This document shows, in pieces, positions 37,691 through 46,253 of a stretch of 64,000 nucleotides of DNA. The notes under the pieces are model-generated. The model made no database searches and was not told where the DNA came from. It worked only from the letters and a program-made list of their open reading frames with translations. The position numbers were made by a program, and so were the translations under genes. The first letter of the stretch is position 1; each line of letters starts with the position of its first letter. Origin of the DNA: Terriglobia bacterium (GTDB lineage: Bacteria > Acidobacteriota > Terriglobia > Bryobacterales > Bryobacteraceae); the NCBI GenBank assembly GCA_003175985.1, contig PSRJ01000129.1, forward strand, positions 1 to 64,000, in the 5' to 3' direction.

Positions 37691-38729
37691 GCCGACAGTC
37701 ATCCATCCCAGCCTGCGGCGGAACGAGTTGGGGCTCACGGTTCGCGACTACGAGGGGTCGATGTCCACGCTGTGCGCGGGCTGCGGGCATGATTCGATTA
37801 CCGCCGCGCTGGTGCGCGCCATCTGGGAATCGGCTCTGCCGCCGCACATGATCGCCAAAGTCAGTGGCATCGGCTGCTCGTCGAAGACGCCGGCTTATTT
37901 CGTCAGCGGCGCGCATGGCTTTAACGCCGCGCACGGCCGCATGCCTCCGATCGCCACTGGTGCGAATGCGGCCAACCGCGAGCTGACGTATATCGGCATT
38001 TCGGGCGACGGCGACTCGCTCTCCATTGGCCTCGGCCACCTCTGCCATGCCATTCGCCGCAACCTCAAGATGGTTTACGTCATCGAGAACAATGGTGTGT
38101 ATGGTCTGACGAAAGGACAATTCTCCGCCTCGGCCGACGTGGGCTCAAAGAGCAAACGGAAGGAGCCTAACCGGATGGCGCCCATCGATCCGGTAGCCCT
38201 GGGGTTGAGCCTGGGAGCGACCTTTATCGCGCGCAGCTTCTCGGGCGATAAAGAGCAGCTTGTGCCCATTCTGAAGGCCGCCATGACACACCGCGGCTTT
38301 GCCCTGGTGGACGTGCTTTCGCCCTGCGTCACCTTCAACGATCATGAAGGCTCGACGAAAAGCTACATGCATGTGCGGAACCAGGCGCGTGCGGCTACGG
38401 AGACGGATTTCATTCCGGAGGCCTCCGAGATTCTGGCGACCATCGGGCAGAATGGCGCGGTCAACGTAACCATGCACGATGGCAGCATGGTGTCGTTCAA
38501 AGGCGTGCCACCGGACTACGATCCGACGGATCGCGAAAAAGTGTTCAGCTTCCTGCAGGAGCGGCAGAGCAAAGGCGAAATCGTGACCGGCATCCTGTAT
38601 ATCGACGAGACCGTGCCCGATCTGCACGAACTGAGCGGCACGCCCAATTTCGCACTCACGAAGCTTCCCTACGAAAAACTCTGCCCGGGGGCAGCGGCGC
38701 TGGAAGAGTTGCAAGAGGAGTACCGGTGA
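37674..38729 (+). CDS. 2-oxoacid:ferredoxin oxidoreductase subunit beta (KorB-like)
   Basis: MSTLCAGCGHDSITAALVRAIWE...KVSGIGCSSKTPAYF...HGRMPPIATGANAANRELTYIGISGDGDSLSIGLGHLCHAIRRNLKMVYVIENNGVYGLTKGQFSAS, TPP-binding beta subunit. Confidence 0.95.
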   Translation: MPSISKPTVIHPSLRRNELGLTVRDYEGSMSTLCAGCGHDSITAALVRAIWESALPPHMIAKVSGIGCSSKTPAYFVSGAHGFNAAHGRMPPIATGANAANRELTYIGISGDGDSLSIGLGHLCHAIRRNLKMVYVIENNGVYGLTKGQFSASADVGSKSKRKEPNRMAPIDPVALGLSLGATFIARSFSGDKEQLVPILKAAMTHRGFALVDVLSPCVTFNDHEGSTKSYMHVRNQARAATETDFIPEASEILATIGQNGAVNVTMHDGSMVSFKGVPPDYDPTDREKVFSFLQERQSKGEIVTGILYIDETVPDLHELSGTPNFALTKLPYEKLCPGAAALEELQEEYR

Positions 38730-38854
38730 ACGATGAGCAGCCTGGCGTTATGAACTGCACGACGGCGAGAAGGAAAGGCGAAAATCATTTCCGGAACGCG
38801 AAGTAGAGTTCCGAGTCAAAGACCTTGGCTATCGCGGGAAGCTGGAGATGTGAG

Positions 38855-38898
38855 AGCGATCATACAAGAGCGAACTGCTCTTCGGTGGGTTCCGCTCA
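38855..38898 (-). promoter_or_regulatory. Putative bacterial SECIS element
   Basis: RNA: UGA-GCGGAACCCACCG-AAGAGC-AGUUC-GCUCUU-GUAUGAU-CGCUC. 6-bp perfect upper stem, 5-nt loop with G at position 2, 19 nt from UGA to loop; GAGCG/CGCUC can form a lower stem. Confidence 0.8.
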
Positions 38899-40221
38899 AC
38901 AGTACCAGGGCTCAGTCAGATAAGGAATAGTGGCACGGGACGGGCGCGGATCGCCCTCCGGGAACGGGCCGGCTTCAGCAAGCTGCAAGATCAGGCGGAA
39001 CAGTTCCTGGCGGGTGCGGCGGCCCTCCTCGCGCTTGAGCAATTCCTGAATCGAGGCGTGCAGAATGTCGAGGCCGCTCTCGCGGCTACGCCAGGGATAA
39101 CACAGCGCATGCGCATCAAACGGTTCCACGAGGGCGCGGATCTCGGGCTGTTCCAACAGTAAAGAGCCTTCGGGAATCAACAGACGGATCGCGAGTTGGA
39201 TGGGCGCCACCTGATCCGCGAGGTCAAGTTCCACGAGATCTCGCAGAAAGCGTTGGTACGATTCGCGCGTGGTCCATGGTGTGAATGGTATGAACGTAGG
39301 CGCCAGGGGCAGGCCGGCCGCGCGGCTGAGCGACAACGCCTCGAGAAAATCGGCGCGCGTGTGGCCTTTGGAGAGCTTCTCGAGCACAGCGTCGTCCAAA
39401 GACTCTACCGCACTGGTCACAAACAGGCAGCCCGTCGCCTTGAGCGCGGGGAGCAATTCGCGGTGCTTGAGCATGTGCTCGATCTTGATCGTCACATCGT
39501 AGGTGAGCGTGGGCCATTCGCAGTGCAAGCTCTCGATGACCTTCAGAGCGTGCCCCGGGCCATTGAAGAAATCGGGGTCTCCGAAGGTGACGTGCTGCGC
39601 GCCCAAGGCGATCTGGCGGCGTATGTCTTCGAGAACGATTTCCCGCTGCACGATGCGGAACGAACCGCGATAGACCGGAACGACGGGGCAATGGCGGCAC
39701 CAATGCTTGCAGCCGCGGCTTGCCTCTGTGTATCCGACACGTTTGGTATCGCCGTTCACTACCAGTTGGGCATAGCTGGCAAGCGGCGGCAGTCCGGTGC
39801 GGTCGGGCACGCGGAACTGCTGCCGCCCGAGAGAGATCAGCGGCTGGGGCGCGGCCTCGCGCACCAGATCGGCAAGGGGTTTCTCAAACTCACCGCCGAT
39901 CACGGCGTTCACGCCGGCGCGGCACAACAGGTCTTGATTCAGCGGAGCATAGAGGCCGTATGCGCAGAGATACGCGGAGGGGTTGATCGACCGCACACGT
40001 TCCACCACACGCAGGATCAGGCGAGTGGCCGTATGCATCGGCAGAAAAAAGCCGATGAACTCCGCCTCGCTCGCAGCCTTCACCGGAAGGGGGCCTCGCG
40101 AAAGATCGGCTAGCACGACATCGTGGCCATCCTCTTTCAACCAGGCGGCCGGAGAAGCTAATCCAAAAGGCTGGCGTCCCAGTTCATAGGTGGAAATCAG
40201 GAGGACCCGCACTGATCCCAT
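38860..40221 (-). CDS. B12-binding-domain radical SAM selenoprotein, CUAEP-tail type (TGA at 38896-38898 read as Sec)
   Basis: N-terminal Rossmann-like B12-binding segment; radical SAM Cys motif CKHWCRHC. After ...PYLTEPWYC the in-frame TGA is followed by GCG GAA CCC ACC GAA GAG CAG TTC GCT CTT GTA TGA = U-AEPTEEQFALV*, giving the CUAEP tail. ORF track stops at 38896. Confidence 0.9.
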
Positions 40222-40267
40222 TATGACGGGTTTGCTACACTGGTCTCGAACCCCACAATCTCCCCCA

Positions 40268-41197
40268 ATGCCAGCCGTAGCCAGTATCGCCGAAGAGATT
40301 CTCGATTTAAAGCAGGTGCGGAAAGCCATTATTCTCGCCCATCATTACCAGGAGCCGGAGATCCAGGAATTGGCGGACGTGGTGGGCGACAGCCTCGAGT
40401 TGGCCGGCAAAGCGCGCGAGGTAGACGGGAAGGTGATCGCATTTTGCGGCGTCTGGTTTATGGCGGAGACTGCCAAGGTTTTGAACCCGAGCCGCGTAGT
40501 GGTGGCGCCGGATCGGGAGGCCAGTTGCAGTCTGGTGGAAAGCTGTCCTGTGGAGCCGATTCGCGCGTTCCGGCGGCAGAATCCGGATCACGTGATCGTG
40601 AGTTACATTAACACCTCAATCGAGGTGAAGGCCGAGAGCGACATCCTATGCACGTCGCGGAATGCCGTGAATATAGTCAACTCAATACCGCCCGAAAAAC
40701 CGGTCCTGTTCCTTCCGGACCGGAACCTTGGGAATTACGTGCAGCGGCAGACCGGCCGGCAAAACATGCAGATCTGGCAGGGCACGTGTATGGTGCACGC
40801 TACCTTTCCGGCGCGGCGGGTGATCGAGGCCAAACTGGAGCATCCGGAAGCAATGGTAGTGGCCCACCCGGAGTGCCCGGAAACCGTTTTGGCTCTGGCC
40901 GATTTCGTGGGTTCCACTTCCGCCATCATCGAATGGTGCGCGGATAGTCCGGCATCGGAATTCATCGTGATGACGGAGAGCGGCGTCAATTACTCGCTGA
41001 AGCGAGTGGCGCCTTACAAACAGTTTTATTACGTGGCCAACGAGAACTGCAATTGCAGCGAGTGCCCGTACATGAAACTGAATACCCTGGAGAAGCTGCG
41101 TGAATCTCTGCTCACGCTCGAGCCGCGGGTAGAGGTAGCGCCCGAAATCGCCCGGCGCGCGCTGATTCCGCTGGAGCGTATGCTCGCGGTGAGATAA
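40268..41197 (+). CDS. nadA: Quinolinate synthase NadA
   Basis: KAIILAHHYQEPEIQELADVVGDSLELAGKA...FCGVWFMAETAKVLNP...PDRNLGNYVQRQTG...CNCSECPYMKLNTLEKL. Start trimmed to ATG at 40268. Confidence 0.96.
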   Translation: MPAVASIAEEILDLKQVRKAIILAHHYQEPEIQELADVVGDSLELAGKAREVDGKVIAFCGVWFMAETAKVLNPSRVVVAPDREASCSLVESCPVEPIRAFRRQNPDHVIVSYINTSIEVKAESDILCTSRNAVNIVNSIPPEKPVLFLPDRNLGNYVQRQTGRQNMQIWQGTCMVHATFPARRVIEAKLEHPEAMVVAHPECPETVLALADFVGSTSAIIEWCADSPASEFIVMTESGVNYSLKRVAPYKQFYYVANENCNCSECPYMKLNTLEKLRESLLTLEPRVEVAPEIARRALIPLERMLAVR

Positions 41198-41198
41198 G

Positions 41199-42197
41199 AT
41201 GGCTGCCCTCCCATTGACCGATTCCTTTGGCCGCGTGCACGATAACCTCAGGGTCAGTGTCACCGACCGTTGTAATATCCGGTGCTTCTATTGCATGCCC
41301 GAAACGGATGTGCATTTCGTGGAGCGCCGCGAGATTCTGGATTTCGAAGAGATCGAACGCTTCGTCCGGATCGCCGTGGGGCTGGGCATTCGCAAGTTGC
41401 GGGTTACGGGCGGCGAACCGCTGGTGCGGCGCGATCTGCCAACACTGATTCAGCGGTTGTGCGCGATTCCCGGCATTCAGGATCTGGCGCTTACAACCAA
41501 TGGTGTGCTGCTGCCCAAGCTGGCGGAGCCACTCTATCGGGCGGGCTTGCGGCGCATCAACGTCCATCTGGACACCCTGGACCGGCAGCGGTTTTTGCAG
41601 ATCACGCGGCGGGACGAGATCGACAAGGTGCTGGAGGGTTTGGCGCTCTGCAGGCAACTCGGCTACTCCAAGATCAAGATCAATGCGGTGGCCGTAAAGA
41701 ATCTGGTGGAGCCGGACATCGTTCCTTTGGCGCGTTTCGCGCGCGAAAACGGCTTCGAGGTGCGGTACATCGAGTTCATGCCGCTGGACGCGCAGAGCCT
41801 GTGGGACCGTAGCAAGGTGCTGCTGGCGGACGACATTGTGGCAATGCTCAGCCGCGAGATCTCGCCCTTGGTCCCGGTGCCGGATCCCGACCCGCGCGCC
41901 CCTGCTTCTGAATATCAGTTTGCCGACGGCGTGGGACGGATCGGACTTATCGCTTCCGTCAGCCGTCCCTTCTGCCTCAACTGCAACCGGCTGCGTCTGA
42001 CTGCCGACGGCCACCTTCGCTATTGCCTGTTTGCGATCGAAGAAGACAATGTGAAAACATTGCTGCGCTCAGGCGCCCCGGACGATGAGATTGCCGCATT
42101 GATTCGCCGCAATGTGGCCGGCAAGTGGATCGGCCACGAGATCAATTCGACACGGTTTGTGGCGCCGCCGCGGCCAATGTATTCGATCGGCGGCTGA
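41199..42197 (+). CDS. moaA: GTP 3',8-cyclase MoaA
   Basis: DSFGRVHDNLRVSVTDRCNIRCFYCMPE radical SAM motif; LRVTGGEPLVRRDL; C-terminal CLNCNRLRLTADGHLRYCLF Fe-S motif. Confidence 0.97.
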   Translation: MAALPLTDSFGRVHDNLRVSVTDRCNIRCFYCMPETDVHFVERREILDFEEIERFVRIAVGLGIRKLRVTGGEPLVRRDLPTLIQRLCAIPGIQDLALTTNGVLLPKLAEPLYRAGLRRINVHLDTLDRQRFLQITRRDEIDKVLEGLALCRQLGYSKIKINAVAVKNLVEPDIVPLARFARENGFEVRYIEFMPLDAQSLWDRSKVLLADDIVAMLSREISPLVPVPDPDPRAPASEYQFADGVGRIGLIASVSRPFCLNCNRLRLTADGHLRYCLFAIEEDNVKTLLRSGAPDDEIAALIRRNVAGKWIGHEINSTRFVAPPRPMYSIGG

Positions 42198-42202
42198 GTT
42201 CC

Positions 42203-42330
42203 CCGCCAAATTTCCAGGGCATGCCTCTGCGCATCGAGTACACCGGCAAGGTTTCCGGCGGCGCGATCAAATTCACCCGAAAGTGGCCGATGTAGCTACG
42301 GAAGAGCTCGTCGCAAAACGCCAGAAGTGA
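42203..42330 (+). pseudogene. Frameshifted C-terminal remnant of a VSG-IKFTR..ATEELVAKR type domain protein
   Basis: Frame 1: PPNFQGMPLRIEYTGKVSGGAIKFTRK; after a 1-nt shift: VADVATEELVAKRQK*. Resembles the C-terminal motif of secreted acidobacterial proteins. Confidence 0.6.
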
Positions 42331-42345
42331 GCTTCTCCGCAAGGC

Positions 42346-43779
42346 TTATTCGTAAATTCCGTCGAGAAGCGCCTGGCAGACGTATTCCTGCAGTTCCCAG
42401 GTCGGCGCGAGTGTGAAGGTGCGATTGAAACTGTAGGGCTTCGTCAACACCTTTGCGTCCTCAATCGTGAGTTCCACATTGAGGTGGCCCAGATCCGGCC
42501 TGCGATAGCGTTCGATCAGGTGCATCGCGTCGCTGTGGGGCTTTCCGGTGGAATCGAGCCAGGTCTTGTCGTTGAAACCGACAGTGTCGACAACAAGAGT
42601 ATCGCCTTCCCACTTGCCGATGGACTGGCCCGTCCAGCTCTCGGGCTCGATGTCCAGGTTATGCGGACGCCCGTCGAGGAAGAAGCGCCGGTAACTGTGC
42701 GTGTTCCCTTCCCACAGCAGGACGATCTGCTCTTTTCTCTGGACGATCTTGTAGGGCAGGGGATTGATGCGCACCGCGCCGTTGGGCAGGCAGAAGCGCT
42801 CGGGATCATCCTTGCCTTTGTTGGCTTTTCGCTCGTCGTAGAGCTTCTGCGCCGCGGGCTGATACGGCGGGTCGTTGGGCAACAACGTACTGGTGGGAAC
42901 CCAAACACCAGACAAATCCACCTTGCCATCTTCCGGGCTGCGAGGTGTCGGACCCGAGGGCGGCGCAGGCGGCTTGCGCGCCGCGGGAGGGGGAACGCCC
43001 TCGGCCTTTCGCTTTGCCGCGGCCGAATCCAGCTTGTAAGCGGCATCCAGGTGGCCGGGGTCCTGGTTGTTCTCGTTGCACACGTACTCAGTCATTTCGA
43101 AGCTCGGTTCGAGAGTCGTGGTTCGATGGAAGGTCAATGGTTTTGTGAAAACGCCCGGGTCCTCGATCGTGACATCCATTTCCATGTTTCCGTAGTCGAT
43201 GCGATGGAACGTTTCGATCACGTGCATGGCCTTGGTATGAGGGGTACCGGGAAAATCGAACCAGGATTTTTCGAAGAAGCTGACGGTGTCCACTACCAGC
43301 GTGTCGCCATCCCAATGCGCGCGCGAGTCGCCGTAGAAAGTGGGTTTCAGATTATTTGGGTGACTGCTGCCGTCGAGAAAGAACTGGCGGTACATGTGGG
43401 TGTTGCCTTCGAACAGCATCACAACCAGTTTGGGTGTGGCAAAGAAAGCGGTATGGTAAGGGGCTGCGCGCGGCGGTCCACCGGGCAGGCACCGGGCCTC
43501 GTAATCTTCCGCGCCTTGCTTGGCCCTGCGTTCCTCGACAATCTTGGCGGCCCAGGGCAGCATGTCCGCTCCCGGCTGGCCGCTCCCGCCGAACCCGTTC
43601 CAGATTCCGGTAATGTCGGGCTTCCCATCGGCCATACGCGGTAACGGACCCGGCGGACCCTTCTTGGGAGCGCCGCGTCCGCGGCCCCGGCCATCCGGTG
43701 GAGGCGCGGCCGGATTTTGGGCCAGAGCGGCGCCTAAAAGAAATGCCGCAATCCCTAAGCACAAGGCTGTATGGCGCAC
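42346..43779 (-). CDS. Exported protein with two tandem WxGDTLVVDT-type domains
   Basis: Signal peptide; two repeats each containing GNTHxYRxFFLDGxxH...W(D/E)GDTLVVDTVxF...EYVC. GTG start at 43779. Confidence 0.82.
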   Translation of the reverse strand: MRHTALCLGIAAFLLGAALAQNPAAPPPDGRGRGRGAPKKGPPGPLPRMADGKPDITGIWNGFGGSGQPGADMLPWAAKIVEERRAKQGAEDYEARCLPGGPPRAAPYHTAFFATPKLVVMLFEGNTHMYRQFFLDGSSHPNNLKPTFYGDSRAHWDGDTLVVDTVSFFEKSWFDFPGTPHTKAMHVIETFHRIDYGNMEMDVTIEDPGVFTKPLTFHRTTTLEPSFEMTEYVCNENNQDPGHLDAAYKLDSAAAKRKAEGVPPPAARKPPAPPSGPTPRSPEDGKVDLSGVWVPTSTLLPNDPPYQPAAQKLYDERKANKGKDDPERFCLPNGAVRINPLPYKIVQRKEQIVLLWEGNTHSYRRFFLDGRPHNLDIEPESWTGQSIGKWEGDTLVVDTVGFNDKTWLDSTGKPHSDAMHLIERYRRPDLGHLNVELTIEDAKVLTKPYSFNRTFTLAPTWELQEYVCQALLDGIYE

Positions 43780-43792
43780 GTGGGTCCCCCTC

Positions 43793-44203
43793 CTACTGAT
43801 TCGGTGCGGCGCCCTCGTTGAAAGAGGATCCAGCAAACACGCGGCGGCCGTCGGCCAGTACAACGCTCCGGGCATTCGCGTTGCTGGAGCTATCTTTCGC
43901 CATCAAACCTTCGACAGTGACCGAGTCTCCGACCTTCAACGAATCCTTCCGCCAGCCCTGCTTCAGCAGCACGGGAATCGCGCCCAACTCGAAATTCCAG
44001 TTCGTGACTTTGCCGTCGGCGTCTTTCACATCCACGTAAAAACGCGCATGGGGATTCATCCACTCCATCTTGGTAACCACTCCCGTAACCTTGATGGGCT
44101 TGTTGGAATCGTACTCGGCGGCAAATGAATGATGCGCGGCGAGAGGAATCGCTCCGGCCATTAAGCTGAGACCAGCGGCCAAAACGGTTGTGTAGAGTCT
44201 CAT
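43793..44203 (-). CDS. DUF6152 family exported protein
   Basis: AHHSFAAEYDSNKPIKVTGVVTKMEWMNPHARFYVDVKDADGKVTNWNFELGAIPVLLKQGWRKDSLKVGDSVTVEG. Confidence 0.88.
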   Translation of the reverse strand: MRLYTTVLAAGLSLMAGAIPLAAHHSFAAEYDSNKPIKVTGVVTKMEWMNPHARFYVDVKDADGKVTNWNFELGAIPVLLKQGWRKDSLKVGDSVTVEGLMAKDSSSNANARSVVLADGRRVFAGSSFNEGAAPNQ

Positions 44204-44503
44204 GTGACGTGCCCTCCAGATTCAAATTTTGGCCGGCGCCGAACCCCCTTCGGGCGGCTAACGGCAATAACAAAATTCAATGCCGAGATCCCCGCGAGCC
44301 GAATGTGCGTACGCTATCATGCTGGTCTCGCCGGTGTCAAGCGAACAGCGACAGGATTGGGTTCGCTTCGCTCCTTCCCGATCGCACCCTTGTCCCGGTC
44401 CTTAGGAAGTGATATGACAGAGACGTTGCTTGCGGGCTGGCGCGACGCCGCTCGCTTGGAACGCGCGCCTGGCGCCGTCCGCTGAGTCCGCCAGATCGAG
44501 GAA

Positions 44504-45292
44504 ATGAATATGCGCCGTTTTTGTTCGCCCGCTGTCATCATGATGCTGGTGCCGGGGCTCCTCCCTGCTCAAGGGCCCGATGCCGGTTATGCCGCTGCCG
44601 ACATTCGAGTATTGGCGCCTGGCGTGGTGTATAACGCCGGCTTGTTGGATCTGGCCGCGGCTTATACCAAGGAGACGGGCAAAAAGGTTGCCATCACGTT
44701 AGTCGGGATGGGGCGCATCGTCACTGCCGTCAAGACCGACAATCCGCCGGCGGATGTAATCATGTTGCCCTTCGAGCTGATGACCACCTTGTCTCTGGAC
44801 GGCGGCGTCGTTGCGGGAACGTTCTTGCCCCTGGGCCGCTCTGAAATGGGTCTTGCCGTGCGCGCGGGCGCTCCGCACCCCGATATCTCGACAGTCGAAA
44901 AACTGGCCGCCGCGCTGCGTGGCGCCAAAGCCGTGATGCGTTCGAACCCCGCCGGCGGCAGCATGGTGGCGAAGGTAATCGAGGACAAAGTAGTCAAGCG
45001 GCCCGAGTTCAGCGGCGTCAATAGTCCCGTCAGCACGCAAGGCGAGGGCGGGCAGGCACTGGTGCGCGGGGAAGGCGACATGGCCCTTCAGGCGATCTGC
45101 GAAATCCTTCCCTACAAACAGATCGAACTCGTGGGACCTCTCCCGCGTCAGCTCGGGGCCTGGATCGATATGGCCACCGCGGTTTCTTCCAGAGCGACAC
45201 ATCGCGACGACGCATCCGCCTTTATCAAGTATTTGCTGCGCCCGGAGTCAAACCCGGTATGGAAGGCGAAAGGTCTCGACCGGTTCCTGTGA
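44504..45292 (+). CDS. Molybdate-ABC-transporter-like substrate-binding protein (orphan)
   Basis: ADIRVLAPGVVYNAGLLDLAAAYTKETGKKVAITLVGMGRIVTAVKTDNPPADVIMLP, ModA-like fold pattern. Confidence 0.8.
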   Translation: MNMRRFCSPAVIMMLVPGLLPAQGPDAGYAAADIRVLAPGVVYNAGLLDLAAAYTKETGKKVAITLVGMGRIVTAVKTDNPPADVIMLPFELMTTLSLDGGVVAGTFLPLGRSEMGLAVRAGAPHPDISTVEKLAAALRGAKAVMRSNPAGGSMVAKVIEDKVVKRPEFSGVNSPVSTQGEGGQALVRGEGDMALQAICEILPYKQIELVGPLPRQLGAWIDMATAVSSRATHRDDASAFIKYLLRPESNPVWKAKGLDRFL

Positions 45293-45380
45293 TGTCGGGC
45301 AGGCGCGCCGGTTGGCGCAGTGCTAACGCGGTCTTCTTTGGATCAGCTCTAAACACCTTGCCCCCGAAGCGTGTCGCTCG

Positions 45381-46013
45381 TCAGCGCACCACTCCCAGGT
45401 CCTTCAGACCGTTCAGAACGAACTGCACTGCAATAGCGGTGAGCAGCAGACCCATCATCCGCGTCAGAATGCGGATGCCGGTTTCCCCCAAGAACGACCG
45501 GACGCGATCCGCAGCCGCGAGAACGACAAACGAGATCGCCGACGTGAACGCGATCGCGGAAAAGATTATGCCGCCGTGTTTCCAGTCTGCGGCCTGCGAC
45601 ATAAGAACCATTACGGTCGAGATGGATCCCGGCCCGGCCAGCATGGGTATACCCAGCGGAATGATCCCCACATCCTCCTTCTCCAGGCTCTCTTCGGTAT
45701 CTCCGGGTGTTTCTTTCGTCGGCGAACGTCGTGCTTGAATCATGTCGAGCCCGATAAGCCCGAGGATGATGCCACCCGCAATTTTGAATGCGGGGAGCGT
45801 AATTCCAAACAAGTTAAAGATGTAGCTTCCCGCGAGGCCGAATACGGCCAGGACTGTGAAGCAGGTCCAGGCTGCCCGCAGAGCCATGCCGCGGCGTCGC
45901 GCACGGGTGGAATCGCTCGTCATCACCAGGAATGCTGGAATGGCCGCGAACGGGTCCACCAGGACGAAGATCGACGTGAAAGCGATCAGCGAAAACTGGA
46001 GCAGCTCAGCCAC
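45381..46013 (-). CDS. MarC family membrane protein
   Basis: FILVDPFAAIPAFLVMT-like start; LNLFGITLPAFKIAGGIILGLIGLDMIQ...PLGIPMLAGPGSISTVMVL. Confidence 0.93.
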   Translation of the reverse strand: MAELLQFSLIAFTSIFVLVDPFAAIPAFLVMTSDSTRARRRGMALRAAWTCFTVLAVFGLAGSYIFNLFGITLPAFKIAGGIILGLIGLDMIQARRSPTKETPGDTEESLEKEDVGIIPLGIPMLAGPGSISTVMVLMSQAADWKHGGIIFSAIAFTSAISFVVLAAADRVRSFLGETGIRILTRMMGLLLTAIAVQFVLNGLKDLGVVR

Positions 46014-46253
46014 GGAGGTTGCCGGTGCTTACCATAGAACCGTGTCGGTCTTAAGGACTGCAAGCAAGTGGACGTCATCATAGCGCGTTTCCGGAGAAGT
46101 TGCAGGAAGTCGGTGGGTGAAGTGGCGTTCTGCAATCCATCAGCAACCCAGTCGCTTTCCTCGCGCCAAACTGAACAATCGATTCAGAAGAATTGAATTG
46201 TGCCGTTCCCCGAGCGCTGTTACGCTGCGGTCGAGATACAGGAGGCCGGATCT

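Noticed and set aside
38730-38859. Coding-like stretch YELHDGEKERRKSFPEREVEFRVKDLGYRGKLEM* between korB and the selenoprotein gene
   Set aside because: No in-frame start, too short, no family recognised; could be a remnant but evidence is insufficient.
44221-44282. TTCAAATTTTG...CAAAATTCAA near-palindrome upstream of the ModA-like gene
   Set aside because: Imperfect and AT-rich with a long spacer; no second copy seen.
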